A stretch of DNA of 36,045 nucleotides from Bifidobacterium parmae (GTDB lineage Bacteria; Actinomycetota; Actinomycetes; Actinomycetales; Bifidobacteriaceae): positions 32,263 through 68,307 of the forward strand of contig NZ_NMWT01000004.1 in assembly GCF_002860365.1 (NCBI RefSeq), in the 5' to 3' direction. The position numbers and the translations under genes are program-made. Position 1 is the stretch's first letter, and each line of letters starts with the position of its first letter. Below the pieces are notes generated by a model. That model was not told where the DNA came from. It ran no database searches and saw nothing but the letters and a program-made list of their open reading frames with translations. Positions 1 through 8,900 of the stretch are shown here, one piece after another.

Positions 1-2438
1 CCGGCGACACGACCGACAGTACAACCGCCTCCGCCGACGTCTACACATCCATCAGCCTGCGCGTCACCGGCGCCGCCGACCTCGACACGTTCTCCGACGA
101 CTATGACACCGCCGTGCGCACGGTCGTCAATCGCATCGAAATCAAGACTCAGCCCGAACGCGAGAAGGCCCGCCGCCAGCAGCTCATCGACGCGGCCCAG
201 GCGAAGCTCGACAAGGCCCGCGCCGAGACCGAACAGCGTTTCGCGCAAGCCCAAGCCCAGCTCGACCAGCAACGTGCGCAGTTCAACGCCCAAGTTGATG
301 GATTGGCGGCGCAATCTGTAGGATTGACGCCTCAATCTGCGGAATTCGCAACCCATCCTGCAGGAAATTCCGCCCAACCTGCATACGACCCCGCAGTAGT
401 CCGGCAAGCCGTCATCGCGAAAAGCCCGGAATTGCAACAAGTCCAATCCCAGCTCGATCAGGCGCAAGCGGACCTCACCGCACAGAAAGAGGCCGCGATC
501 CAGCAGATCGACACCCAAACCATACAGGTTGCCTCCCAAATCCCGCAGGTTCGCTGGTATGTGACCACGCGCGCCGACATCGGCGGCTTCAGCGCCTTCA
601 AATCGGACATGACCTCGATTGAATCGATCGGCCGCGCGTTCCCGGTCGTGTTCCTGCTCGTCGCCGTGCTGATGAGCCTGACCACGATGGCCCGCATGGT
701 CGAGGAGGACCGTGGCCTGATCGGCACCTACCTCGGTCTCGGCTACACAGGTGTCGCCGTCGCCTCCCGCTACCTGCTGTTCGCGCTGCTCGCCTGCCTG
801 ATCGGCGGCGGACTCGGCCTCGTCGCCGGATTCCTCGGCATTCCCGCGTTCCTGCTCGTCGTGATCGAAGGCCTGTACACGCTGCCCGGCGCACGCCTCG
901 AATACGACTGGCTGTACGGCTCGGCCGGCATCGCCCTGTTCGTGGTCGGCGTGCTCGCCGCCACCGCATTCGCCTGCCGCCGCGACATCCGCCACATGCC
1001 GGCCGAACTGATGCGCCCGAAGGCGCCGAAGGCCGGCGCGCGCATCCTTCTCGAACGTATCCGCCCGGTCTGGAGTCGCATGGGCTTCCTCAACAAGGTG
1101 ACCGCGCGCAACATCTTCCGCTTCAAGTCGCGTCTCGTGATGACGGTCGGCGGCGTGGCCGGCTGCACCGCGCTCATCCTGTGCGGTCTCGCCATCAACG
1201 ACACGGTCGCCGCGATCGGCCCGAAACAGTACGACGGCATCTACCGGTACGACCTCATGGCCGTCTCCGCCGACACCGACGCGGACGCCCTGCGCGCGCG
1301 GCTCGACAAGGACGGCAGGACCACGGCGACGTTGCGCATCCGCGTCGAAAGCGGCGAACTGTCGACCGCCGCCACCGGCACTCAATCCGCCAAGTCCGCC
1401 GCGACCGGCACCACCCAGTCCTCCGCCAAATCCGCCGCCTCCAAGACCACGTCCTCCGCATCCAGCGAGACGATCCAGCTCATCGTCGTCCCCGAACGCT
1501 CGCTGAAGCGCCTCAACACGATGATCGACCTGCGCGAGGCGAGCGACAACGATCTCTACCGCTACAGTGGCGGCATGCTCGGCCGGTCCGGCGGCGGCGA
1601 GGTCACGCTCGACGACTCCGGTGTGATCGTCAGCCAGTCCGCGGCGAACGCGCTCGGCGTGCACGCGGGAGACACGGTCACGCTGCGCGGCGGCGACCTG
1701 ACGCGCGCGAAGACGCGCGTCGCCGCCGTCACGCGCAGTCTCGTCGGTTCGGACGTGTACGTGAGCGAGTCACTGTACCAGCGTCTGTTCGGTGATTCCG
1801 CGGATTCCGGCGATTCCGGTGATTCCGCGGATTCCGGCACGACGACCGACGGCACCGATTCCACCGATTCCGCCACTGATTCCGCGACCGACACCCCGAT
1901 CTGGAACGCCGTCTACGCGACACTCAAAGGCGACGCCGCCGCCCAGACCGCCTACGTCGACAAGCTCGCCGACGACCCCGTCGTCGTCAGCGCGGTCGGC
2001 ACCGCCGAACTCGCCGACGGCTTCTCCTTCGACCTGATGGGCGCGGTCGTCGCCCTGATCGTCGGGCTCGCGGGCGCATTGTGCCTCGTCGTGCTGTTCA
2101 CGCTCGCGAACACGAACATCTCCGAACGCGTGCGCGAGATGGCCACGCTCAAGGTGCTCGGATTCCGCAGACGTGAGATCCACCAGTACGTGAACCGCGA
2201 GATGCGCGTGCTCACGTGGATGGGCGTGGCGGTCGGTCTGCCGCTTGGCCGCTGGATCGGGGGCCTGCTCACCGCGGCGCTCGGCATGCCGTCCCTGTAT
2301 TTCGAAGTGGATCTGCGTCCGACGAGCTATCTCGCGGCCGCGTTCGCGACGCTCGTCTTCGCTGAGTTCGTCGCGTGGCTCACCAAGCCGGTGCTCGACC
2401 GCATCGACCCGGTCGGCGCGCTCAAGAGCGTGGAGTAG
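1..2438 (+). CDS. FtsX-family ABC transporter permease, C-terminal part (5' end outside window)
   Basis: The frame is open from base 3 and ends at TAG 2436-2438, so 811 residues are visible and the start lies upstream. The visible part begins in an extracytoplasmic region. It then has an Ala/Gln-rich coiled coil, three hydrophobic segments between about bases 630 and 980, and a second permease half opening with a membrane segment near 1130-1200. An extracytoplasmic domain and three more membrane segments follow to the end. The final block carries the FtsX-type signature SERVREMATLKVLGFRRREI, which identifies the MacB/FtsX superfamily of permeases with large outer domains. Such permeases work with a separate ATPase, which must lie outside the window; the substrate is unknown. 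Two low-complexity linkers are present, Ser/Ala/Thr-rich at about 1370-1470 and Ser/Asp-rich at 1794-1890. The 3' end overlaps the convergent glycosyltransferase by 17 bp. Confidence 0.9.
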   Translation, partial: GDTTDSTTASADVYTSISLRVTGAADLDTFSDDYDTAVRTVVNRIEIKTQPEREKARRQQLIDAAQAKLDKARAETEQRFAQAQAQLDQQRAQFNAQVDGLAAQSVGLTPQSAEFATHPAGNSAQPAYDPAVVRQAVIAKSPELQQVQSQLDQAQADLTAQKEAAIQQIDTQTIQVASQIPQVRWYVTTRADIGGFSAFKSDMTSIESIGRAFPVVFLLVAVLMSLTTMARMVEEDRGLIGTYLGLGYTGVAVASRYLLFALLACLIGGGLGLVAGFLGIPAFLLVVIEGLYTLPGARLEYDWLYGSAGIALFVVGVLAATAFACRRDIRHMPAELMRPKAPKAGARILLERIRPVWSRMGFLNKVTARNIFRFKSRLVMTVGGVAGCTALILCGLAINDTVAAIGPKQYDGIYRYDLMAVSADTDADALRARLDKDGRTTATLRIRVESGELSTAATGTQSAKSAATGTTQSSAKSAASKTTSSASSETIQLIVVPERSLKRLNTMIDLREASDNDLYRYSGGMLGRSGGGEVTLDDSGVIVSQSAANALGVHAGDTVTLRGGDLTRAKTRVAAVTRSLVGSDVYVSESLYQRLFGDSADSGDSGDSADSGTTTDGTDSTDSATDSATDTPIWNAVYATLKGDAAAQTAYVDKLADDPVVVSAVGTAELADGFSFDLMGAVVALIVGLAGALCLVVLFTLANTNISERVREMATLKVLGFRRREIHQYVNREMRVLTWMGVAVGLPLGRWIGGLLTAALGMPSLYFEVDLRPTSYLAAAFATLVFAEFVAWLTKPVLDRIDPVGALKSVE
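1794..1838 (+). repeat. 9-bp in-frame tandem repeat coding for Asp-Ser-(Ala/Gly)
   Basis: Five copies of a 9-bp unit (GATTCCGSN) lie inside the permease gene and encode DSA/DSG triplets. Further GATTCC copies continue to about 1890. The unit length keeps the reading frame, so copy-number change would lengthen or shorten an extracytoplasmic linker without breaking the protein. Confidence 0.8.
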
Positions 2439-3639
2439 CGGTCCCGGCGGCTCTGGCGGTGTCGCCGCCGGTGCCGGCGTCACCCGCATCCGTCGAGACG
2501 TCCGCCGCGTCCTCCCCATCGTCGTCGATGTGTACGTCCGCCGTCGTCCACGGCTTCCGGTCGCGTTTGAGCAGGTCCGCGCGCATCCAGTACGCGCGAT
2601 GCTCCAACCGCCGGATCAGCTGCGTGGCCGTGCACGTGACGCGTTGCGCCGGCGTGAGCCGCCCGGCGAGCCGCGCCAACGTGAGCAGATCCTCCTGATA
2701 CGCCGCGCGATGCGCCTCGCGCACCTCCGGATCCATGCCCGGCGCGTCGAAATCCTCGGCCATCGCCTCCGCGTCGCACGCGCTCGACATCGTGTAGTAG
2801 CTGCGCGCCGGCAGCACGCCGTGTTCCATCGCCAGATCGAAGTTGTGCGCGGCGGCGACCGCCTGGTCATGCTGGTAGTCGAACTCGCGTTCCGGCGGCT
2901 CGTCGCCCTCATGCTGCAGCTGGTGGTAGAGCGTCACGTCGATGTCGGCGACCTTGCCCGTGCGCCGGTACAGTTCGCCCGACACCATCGCGACGTGCGC
3001 GCGCGTGCCTTCCGGGAACCGCAGTCCCTCCCACAGGTCGCGCCGGTACAGCCGTCCCCAGCAGGAATCGTTGAAATACCGGGCTTCCGTGTTGCGTCCG
3101 AATTCGGTGCCGACGAGTCTGAGACTCTTGCAGAACACGTTCTGATACGCCTTGAGCGCGTCGGTGAGCACGGTCACGCGTTCCGGCTCGCGCGCGCCTT
3201 CCGCCGTGGCCTCCGCCACGTCGTACAGCCGCGCGACGCCGAACTGCTTCCAGCGTGCCTTCGCGATGTCCGCGCCGGTGCGCAGCGCGGCGTGCAGCAG
3301 CAGTTCGACGTATCGGCGGTCGAGGATGTCGTCGCTGTTGACGAACGTCACCCATGCGCCGTGCGCGGCGTCGAGACCCGCGTTGCGGGCCTGCGCCGCG
3401 CCGGCGTGCGTCTGGTGGATGACGGTCACGCGGTCGTCGCGCAGCGTGTATTCGTCGAGGATGGCGGCGCTCGAGTCGGTGGAGCCGTCGTCGACGAGGA
3501 TGATGTCGAGCCGCGGATACGATTGCCTGAGGATCGAGTCGATGCAGTAGCGCACGTAATCCTCGGTGTCGTACACGGGCACGATGACGGAGACCAATGG
3601 GGTGGTCCTCGGCGTGCCCGGCGGCGTGGTCAACAGCAT
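2422..3639 (-). CDS. family 2 glycosyltransferase
   Basis: This 405-residue protein has a GT-A fold glycosyltransferase domain at its N-terminus. The nucleotide-binding opening is VSVIVPVYD (residues 16-24), followed by LVDDGSTD (48-55) and the DxD-like NSDD (101-104). HAGAAQARNAG (about 78-88) is the usual family motif between them. The remaining 250 residues have no membrane segment and end in an Ala/Thr-rich tail. It probably transfers a sugar from an activated nucleotide donor to a cell-surface glycan; the acceptor cannot be read from sequence. The ATG at 3639 gives a start directly before the conserved domain, but no strong Shine-Dalgarno is seen. A CATACT -10-like hexamer lies at 3685-3690. 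The gene is alone, not in an obvious glycan cluster. Confidence 0.9.
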   Translation of the reverse strand: MLLTTPPGTPRTTPLVSVIVPVYDTEDYVRYCIDSILRQSYPRLDIILVDDGSTDSSAAILDEYTLRDDRVTVIHQTHAGAAQARNAGLDAAHGAWVTFVNSDDILDRRYVELLLHAALRTGADIAKARWKQFGVARLYDVAEATAEGAREPERVTVLTDALKAYQNVFCKSLRLVGTEFGRNTEARYFNDSCWGRLYRRDLWEGLRFPEGTRAHVAMVSGELYRRTGKVADIDVTLYHQLQHEGDEPPEREFDYQHDQAVAAAHNFDLAMEHGVLPARSYYTMSSACDAEAMAEDFDAPGMDPEVREAHRAAYQEDLLTLARLAGRLTPAQRVTCTATQLIRRLEHRAYWMRADLLKRDRKPWTTADVHIDDDGEDAADVSTDAGDAGTGGDTARAAGTATPRS

Positions 3640-3732
3640 GTGAAGTGTGGTCCCCGGCTTTCTGTGGTCCGTTTTATCGGCTCCAGTATGGCACGGGGAC
3701 GCTGAATGTCGGCTGGACGGCTCCGGGTCTTA

Positions 3733-3775
3733 CACGACCATCACGTTCGGTTGCGTTCGATTACGTTCGGTCGTG
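3733..3775 (-). promoter_or_regulatory. three 10-bp direct repeats inside a 7-bp inverted repeat (candidate operator)
   Basis: Bases 3741-3770 hold three consecutive 10-bp units sharing CGTTCG. They are framed exactly by CACGACC (3733-3739) and GGTCGTG (3769-3775). The site lies about 100 bp upstream of the glycosyltransferase start. A 10-bp period places the three motifs on one DNA face, as expected for cooperative protein binding. No regulator can be named. Confidence 0.35.
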
Positions 3776-3798
3776 ACTGTTCGGGGCTGTGCGGGGCG

Positions 3799-4347
3799 TC
3801 ACTCGGCGTCCGCGCCGAGGGCCTTCGCGGCGGCGTCGAGGCCGCTGGTCGCGTTGCGCAGGCTGTCCGAATAGTCGCGGATCGCGGCGATCGCCTCGTC
3901 CACGTCCTGCTGGGAGCCGTCGGCCGGGCAGGAGGGCGCGTCGCCCAGCCCGTCCACTTCGGCCTGCGCGGCCTTGAGCGCCTTGAGCTGCGCGGCGTCG
4001 GTCTTGCCGTCGGCGTTCTTGACGGCCTCGTCGGCCTCCGCCTTCACGGTCTTGAGCGCATCCTGATGCGCCTTGAGCGCGGTGATCTGCATCTCGCAGT
4101 TCTCCACGGATTCGGCGCTCGCCTTGCCGCCGCCCCACGTGAACGCGAACGTGGCGATCGAGGCGACCGCGACCACGATGGCCACGATGATGCCGATGCG
4201 CATGTCCTTCTTCGTGCACGGAGCCGAGGATTCGGTGGTGGTTTCGGCGGTGGTGGGGGTGTTGGTGTCGGGGGTGGTGTCGGCCGCGGTGCTTGCGGTG
4301 TCGATGGTGTCAGGGGTGTCGGTGGCGTGCTGCTGGTCGTTCGTCAT
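3799..4347 (-). CDS. one-pass membrane protein with extracytoplasmic helical domain, function unknown
   Basis: The protein has 182 residues and no family I recognise. Residues 1-44 are a disordered Asp/Thr-rich cytoplasmic segment. A KKDMR positive patch follows, then a membrane helix from about residue 50 to 70. The rest is an Ala/Lys/Asp-rich, probably coiled-coil outer domain with one cysteine close to the membrane (NCEM) and a second near residue 138 (SCPAD), which could form a disulfide. The start at ATG 4347 is supported by AAGGAG five bases upstream. A candidate promoter lies further up at 4492-4519. It is separated by 159 bp from the glycosyltransferase downstream, so co-transcription is possible but not shown. 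Confidence 0.75.
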   Translation of the reverse strand: MTNDQQHATDTPDTIDTASTAADTTPDTNTPTTAETTTESSAPCTKKDMRIGIIVAIVVAVASIATFAFTWGGGKASAESVENCEMQITALKAHQDALKTVKAEADEAVKNADGKTDAAQLKALKAAQAEVDGLGDAPSCPADGSQQDVDEAIAAIRDYSDSLRNATSGLDAAAKALGADAE

Positions 4348-4656
4348 CTCCGCTCCTTCGTGCGTGTGCCCGTGTGATGTGGTGATCGGTTCGTGTGTGA
4401 TGGGATGGGCTTGGCGCTTGGCTTGGCGTGCCCGCCCGTCGCCGTCGTCGCCCGCGGATTTCCGCCGTCTTCGGCGAATCAGGCCGGAACGATTCTACTC
4501 ACGCGTCGGCGCTGCGCAATCGTGATGGGCCGATTGCCCAAAATCAGTGGAAAACCGTGAGACGGCGGGGCTGCGGATGCGGAAAGGGCGGCGGGCAGGC
4601 GGTGGAATCAGCGGCGGACGGGCGGTTGGGCTATGCGGTGAACAGAACAGGTCGGG
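4348..4656. other. intergenic gap: 5' leader of the small membrane protein and end of apbE
   Basis: No credible gene is seen. The gap holds a candidate minus-strand promoter (4492-4519), a roughly 140-base leader and an 18-bp direct repeat next to the apbE stop. Confidence 0.6.
4492..4519 (-). promoter_or_regulatory. candidate sigma-70 type promoter for the 3799-4347 gene
   Basis: On the minus strand TTGCGC (4514-4519) is followed after a 16-bp spacer by TAGAAT (4492-4497). The -10 matches the consensus in five of six positions and the -35 in four. The predicted leader is about 140 bases long. Confidence 0.4.
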
Positions 4657-4671
4657 CTATGCGGTGAACAG
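4628..4671. repeat. 18-bp direct repeat duplicating the apbE 3' end
   Basis: GGGCTATGCGGTGAACAG occurs at 4628-4645 and again at 4654-4671. The second copy contains the last codons and stop of apbE. The first lies just beyond, so the end of the gene has been copied 26 bp downstream. Confidence 0.75.
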
Positions 4672-5907
4672 CGTGCCGGGGAATCCGCCGGAGACGACGG
4701 CCGTGCGGTCGGCCTTGAGCACGGCGCACTCGAACGCGAGCTCCGGGTGGAGCTCGTCCAACCGCGCGTGCAGCGTGTTCGGATCGGTGACGAACAACGC
4801 GGTCGCCAATCCGTCGGCCAACGCGGTCGGATAGGGGAGAAGCGCGTCATGGTCGGGATGCGCCGCGGTATCGTCCGTTTCGTGGGGAACGCGGTCCGTG
4901 CCCGTGCTTGCGCTTGCGTCCGTGCCCGCGGCAGACACGTATACCCACGTCGCCGCCACGTCGTCGACCGGCAGGCCGTCGATCGCGTTGAGCAGATGAT
5001 GGACCGTCACCGTCGTGCGCTCGTCGGGCGTGGTCGCCGTCCAACGGCGGCGGCTCGGCGCGCTCGCGCAGAACGCGCCGGCGGCGATGCTCGCCGTGCC
5101 GACCGCGCGGGAATCGTCGGACGGGTCTTCGAGGGCGACCGTGACGGGGGTGGGGGAGCTGATGCGGAGGTCGCCGCCCGCGTCGATGACGAAATCCGGA
5201 GCGTGTGTGGACTCGGACACCCCCTCAGTCGCGCGTTGCGCGACAGCTCCCCCTGAAGGGGGAGCGGATGTGGGGGCGAGGTAGGCGGCGATGAGGTCGA
5301 CCAGATAGCCTTTGCCGCAGGCACCGAAATCGAGGGAGACCGGGCGCCGCGTGACAAGCGTCGTGCCGCGCTTGCCGGTGCGCGTCACATCCTCGCGCCA
5401 CGTCGGACGGCCATGAATCGCGCCGAGCGTGCCGCTGCGCGTATCGGGTCGGCCGGCCGAGCCGGGGGTTGCGCGGGATGGATCGGCGGAATCCGCGGTA
5501 GCGTGAATCATGCCGGTGGTATCGGCGGAATCAGCGACGGTGGGAATCGCGCCGGGGGAGAGGGTGAACGAGTAGCGGGCGTCGTAGCCGAGACGGATGA
5601 GGTCCTCGCCGACGCACGGGTCGATGGCGCCGTCCGTCGCCTCGCACAGCAGATCGTAGAGGTCGAACAGCGGGCCGGCCCAATCGGGGAACGTGAACGC
5701 GCCGCCATGCTCCGCGCGGCGCATCCTGGACGCGAGGGAACCGTCGCGGAATCGCGACAATACGCGCTCGTACCGATCAATGAATTCGTCGATTCGCCGG
5801 TCGCCATCGATCCTCTCGGCCGATTGCACGATGATCCCGGTGCCCAGGGCGTGCGGAAAGGCCATCGTATGCGGCATGCGTTCGGCGAGTGACATCATGC
5901 CGCCCAT
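4657..5907 (-). CDS. apbE: FAD:protein FMN transferase (ApbE family)
   Basis: ApbE enzymes split FAD and attach FMN through a phosphoester bond to Ser/Thr of extracytoplasmic flavoproteins. The family pattern is clear in this 416-residue protein: LGTGI near residue 21, YERVLSRFRDGS (46-57), GAIDPCVG (93-100), LDFGACGKGYLVD (192-204), VIDAGGDLRI (240-249), HHLLNAIDGLPVDD (303-316) and ADGLATALFV (364-373). The last includes the metal-binding Asp/Thr region. There are extra loops: residues 121-165 are low complexity, 214-230 are encoded by a REP-like repeat, and 329-357 are Asp/Thr-rich. No signal peptide or lipobox is seen, so it may act inside the cell or before export. The start is uncertain: ATG 5907 follows directly on a hairpin with no good Shine-Dalgarno, and ATG 5898 or 5895 are alternatives. 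A likely substrate is the FMN-binding lipoprotein at 20802-21374. Confidence 0.9.
   Translation of the reverse strand: MGGMMSLAERMPHTMAFPHALGTGIIVQSAERIDGDRRIDEFIDRYERVLSRFRDGSLASRMRRAEHGGAFTFPDWAGPLFDLYDLLCEATDGAIDPCVGEDLIRLGYDARYSFTLSPGAIPTVADSADTTGMIHATADSADPSRATPGSAGRPDTRSGTLGAIHGRPTWREDVTRTGKRGTTLVTRRPVSLDFGACGKGYLVDLIAAYLAPTSAPPSGGAVAQRATEGVSESTHAPDFVIDAGGDLRISSPTPVTVALEDPSDDSRAVGTASIAAGAFCASAPSRRRWTATTPDERTTVTVHHLLNAIDGLPVDDVAATWVYVSAAGTDASASTGTDRVPHETDDTAAHPDHDALLPYPTALADGLATALFVTDPNTLHARLDELHPELAFECAVLKADRTAVVSGGFPGTLFTA
5218..5268 (-). repeat. REP-like two-hairpin element inside the apbE coding sequence
   Basis: The bases carry the same layout as the intergenic elements of this window: a CCCTCAGTC start, a GTCGCGC/GCGCGAC hairpin, then a GCTCCCCCT/AGGGGGAGC hairpin. 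It is read in frame as residues 214-230 of ApbE (SAPPSGGAVAQRATEGV). It lies between the KGYLVD motif and the AGGD strand, where ApbE proteins normally have only a short connection. Confidence 0.75.
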
Positions 5908-5910
5908 TGT

Positions 5911-5954
5911 AGGTGGATGGTCCGGTGGGTTTCACGTCCCCGGATCATCCACCT
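5911..5954 (-). terminator. hairpin between the RCC1-like gene and apbE (terminator or attenuator)
   Basis: Arms 5911-5925 and 5940-5954 form a 15-bp stem with one G-T pair and a 14-base loop. On the minus strand it starts at the stop codon of the RCC1-like gene and ends three bases before the apbE ATG. There is no U tract. It would limit read-through and would also hide the apbE ribosome-binding region. Confidence 0.6.
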
Positions 5955-8900
5955 CACTTGGCACTGACGTCAACCCCCTTGATGATGGTGCCGGCGGATT
6001 TGATGGGTATGTAGGGCGCCGCGCTGGAATCCTGCTTCGTCACGAAGTCAAGGCGCTGCACCTTGCCGTTGCTCAACACCACATGATGATGCGCGAGACG
6101 TGAGCCGTTCGAGATTCCGGCGACCTTCTTCGGCCTGTTCCACGAGGGGTCCGTCCCCTCGCCCGAACCCCACGTCCACACGGTGCCATCGGTTTTGAGC
6201 GCATAGGTGAGACGGCCGCCGAAACTCATCTTCACATCACGTACGTCATCCATCACCTTGACGGGCGTATCCTTATGGGAATCGCATGTGCCGTCGCCGA
6301 TAGCGCCGGAATATGCGTCGCCGTCGTCCGAGCTCGTGGCTGCGCATGCGCCCTTGTTGGAGCTCCAGCCCCACAGGGAGCCGTTCTCGTCCAGTGCGTA
6401 CTTGGTGTCTGTGCCGTCCTGGCCCATGTCGTTGTCCGAATAGACCATGCGGATGTCCGACAATCCATCGATCTTGCTCGCGGTCACGAGGGAGCCGTCG
6501 TAGTCAAGCGTCCAGACGCCCCCGTTCTCGTCGATCAGCGCGCCGCCGCCCTCATAGGTGTTCAGCAACGCCACGTCGTCGGGTGCGCCGTCGACCGGTT
6601 CCACCGGCGCGTCGACGGGATCGCAGTCGCCGTAATCGCACACCGTCTGCACGACGGAACCGTCATCCTGCAGCGCGATCAGGGACATGCCGCTTTGCGC
6701 GGAGATCGCCTTCACGCCGCGCAACGATTCGATTCGCACGGGTTCGGTCATCGTATCGCCCATCGACGTGGAGTACCGTTTGCCCCATGTCCATACGGTG
6801 CCGTCGTTCTGCAGCGCGAAATAGGTGCCGCAGGCGATGGAGACCTGTTTCACGTCGTCCATGCCGATGACCTTCGCCGGAACATCGGTGCCGGAGTAGG
6901 TGTCTGCGCCCGAATACGTCTCATGCACGCCCGTGCCGAGCGAGCTCACGCCGCACAACGAGGAGCTGGAACCCCACGCCCACAGCTGACCGGACTCGTC
7001 CACCGCGTAGCGTGCCGGCGAGTTGTCGCCGTAGACCGCCGAGATCTTCGGCAGCCCCTTCACCGTGACGCCGGGGCCGTCGGCCGCATAGTCGCCGTGC
7101 GTATCCCACTGTTTGACGGTGCCGTCACGCTCCAAGGCCAGCGCGTAGCTGCCCTCGCCTCGGGTGTAGGGGAAGTCGGAGGCGTCGAGCACGCCGCCCT
7201 GATCGAACGGATTCACGGTGACGGACTTCTTCGACTTCTTGCCGGTGCCGCCGTCACCGGAATCGTCTCCGTCGCCGTACTCGCGGATCGTGCCGCCGTA
7301 CTTGAGCAGTTTGCGGTCGGGGCCGGCGTACAGCCGTGTGCGCAGCGGGCCGGACCGGTAGGAGTCGTTGTAGAAGCGCGAGAAATCAGCGCGCAGCTCG
7401 ATTGCGCCGTCATAGCCGGCGGACGCCCAGGAGCTCGGCGAGGTGAGCAACGTCGCCGTCATGCGCAGCTGCCGCGCCCGTTGCGCCCACTGCTTCGGAA
7501 TCGCCGACCCATCGAACTTGCGGTTGACCTTGTCCCGATCCAGGTCGGTCAGACCGCCGCTGGAGCTGTTCATGCCGAGATAGTACTCATGCCGGCGCAG
7601 ACCATACAGCAGATCGTAGAAGCGCATCATCGCACGCACCGCCAGCAGATAGTACGTGCGCGTGAGCGCGACCTCCTCCATGTTCACCTCGCTTTGCGCG
7701 CGCAGGCAGTTCGCCCAATGTCTGCCCGCCTCGGCATAGGCGATCGTCGCGATGTTGATGAGCTGATTGGCGGTGGTGCCGTCGTCGCCCGCCTTGAGGA
7801 GCTCCTTGAGCCCCGGTGTGAACGACGCCGTGGTGAGCGCCAGCTTGTACCCGCCCATGACCGCGTTCGCATACGGGATCTTGCCGGTCACATAGTCGGC
7901 GGCCTTGCCGGCGAGTTTGTCGTTGACCTGTTCCTTCACATATTCTTGCAACGGCTTGCGTGAGGCATCCGCCATCTTCTTCGCGCGTTTCTTGTAGTCG
8001 GCGACGAGCTTGCGGGAATCCTTGTCGGCGAGCGAGCTCTCATCGACCTTCCGGAGGGCGTCGAGTTGGGCGAGATAGCTGGACGAGACGCTGCCCGCCG
8101 TGTCCATCGCGTTGAGATAGGAGAGCATGCCGCCCACCGCGGTGCCCGCCTTGTCCATGCCCTTCGTGATCGTGTCGAGCTTCTCGACCCGGTACGCCTG
8201 CTTCTCGGTCAGCTTCCTGCGCATGATGCCGACGCTGCCCGACTCCGTGACCGCCGTGATGCGCTTGTCCGCCTCCGTCGCCAGCTCGTCCATGTTCGCC
8301 GCATCCAGCCCGGCTTGGATATACGAGTTGCTGTTCGTGTAGAACGTACCGACGTCGTTGATGGAATCGTGCCATGTCCGCTCATCCGACTTCTCGTCCG
8401 CGGGTACCGCGGAAAACTCGTCGGTGAGCAGCGATTCGAACGCCATATCGGCGGCCTTTTCGCTGTATGTGGTACCGAGTCCGGGCACCAGCATGGAGAC
8501 GTCGAAATGGTTGAGCGCGAAGGCGAACGTGTACATGCCGCTGTAGTCGGCGTCGTCCGGATCGCTGGTCTCGTCGCCGCCGTTGAGCATCGCGCTCGCG
8601 GATGCCACGTCGGAACCAAGTTCGTCGAAGTCCTCCATCATCGTCCAGAACGTCGCCTTCGGGGCGTCGATGATGAGCAGCGACTCGTCGGCGTTCATCG
8701 TCCACCCCGCGTTTGCAAGGTACAGCGCCTGCTCCAGTGGCAGTAGCACGCCTAACTCCTCCGTCTCCAACGTGCGCATGGGGAAGCTGTCCTGCACGAT
8801 CGGAATCCGTTCGACGCCGTCATCGGTGCTGCTCGTGAGATATACGTTCGCATAGCCGAGCCGGCGCGACACCTCGATCGTGTACCATCCGCGCCGGAAC

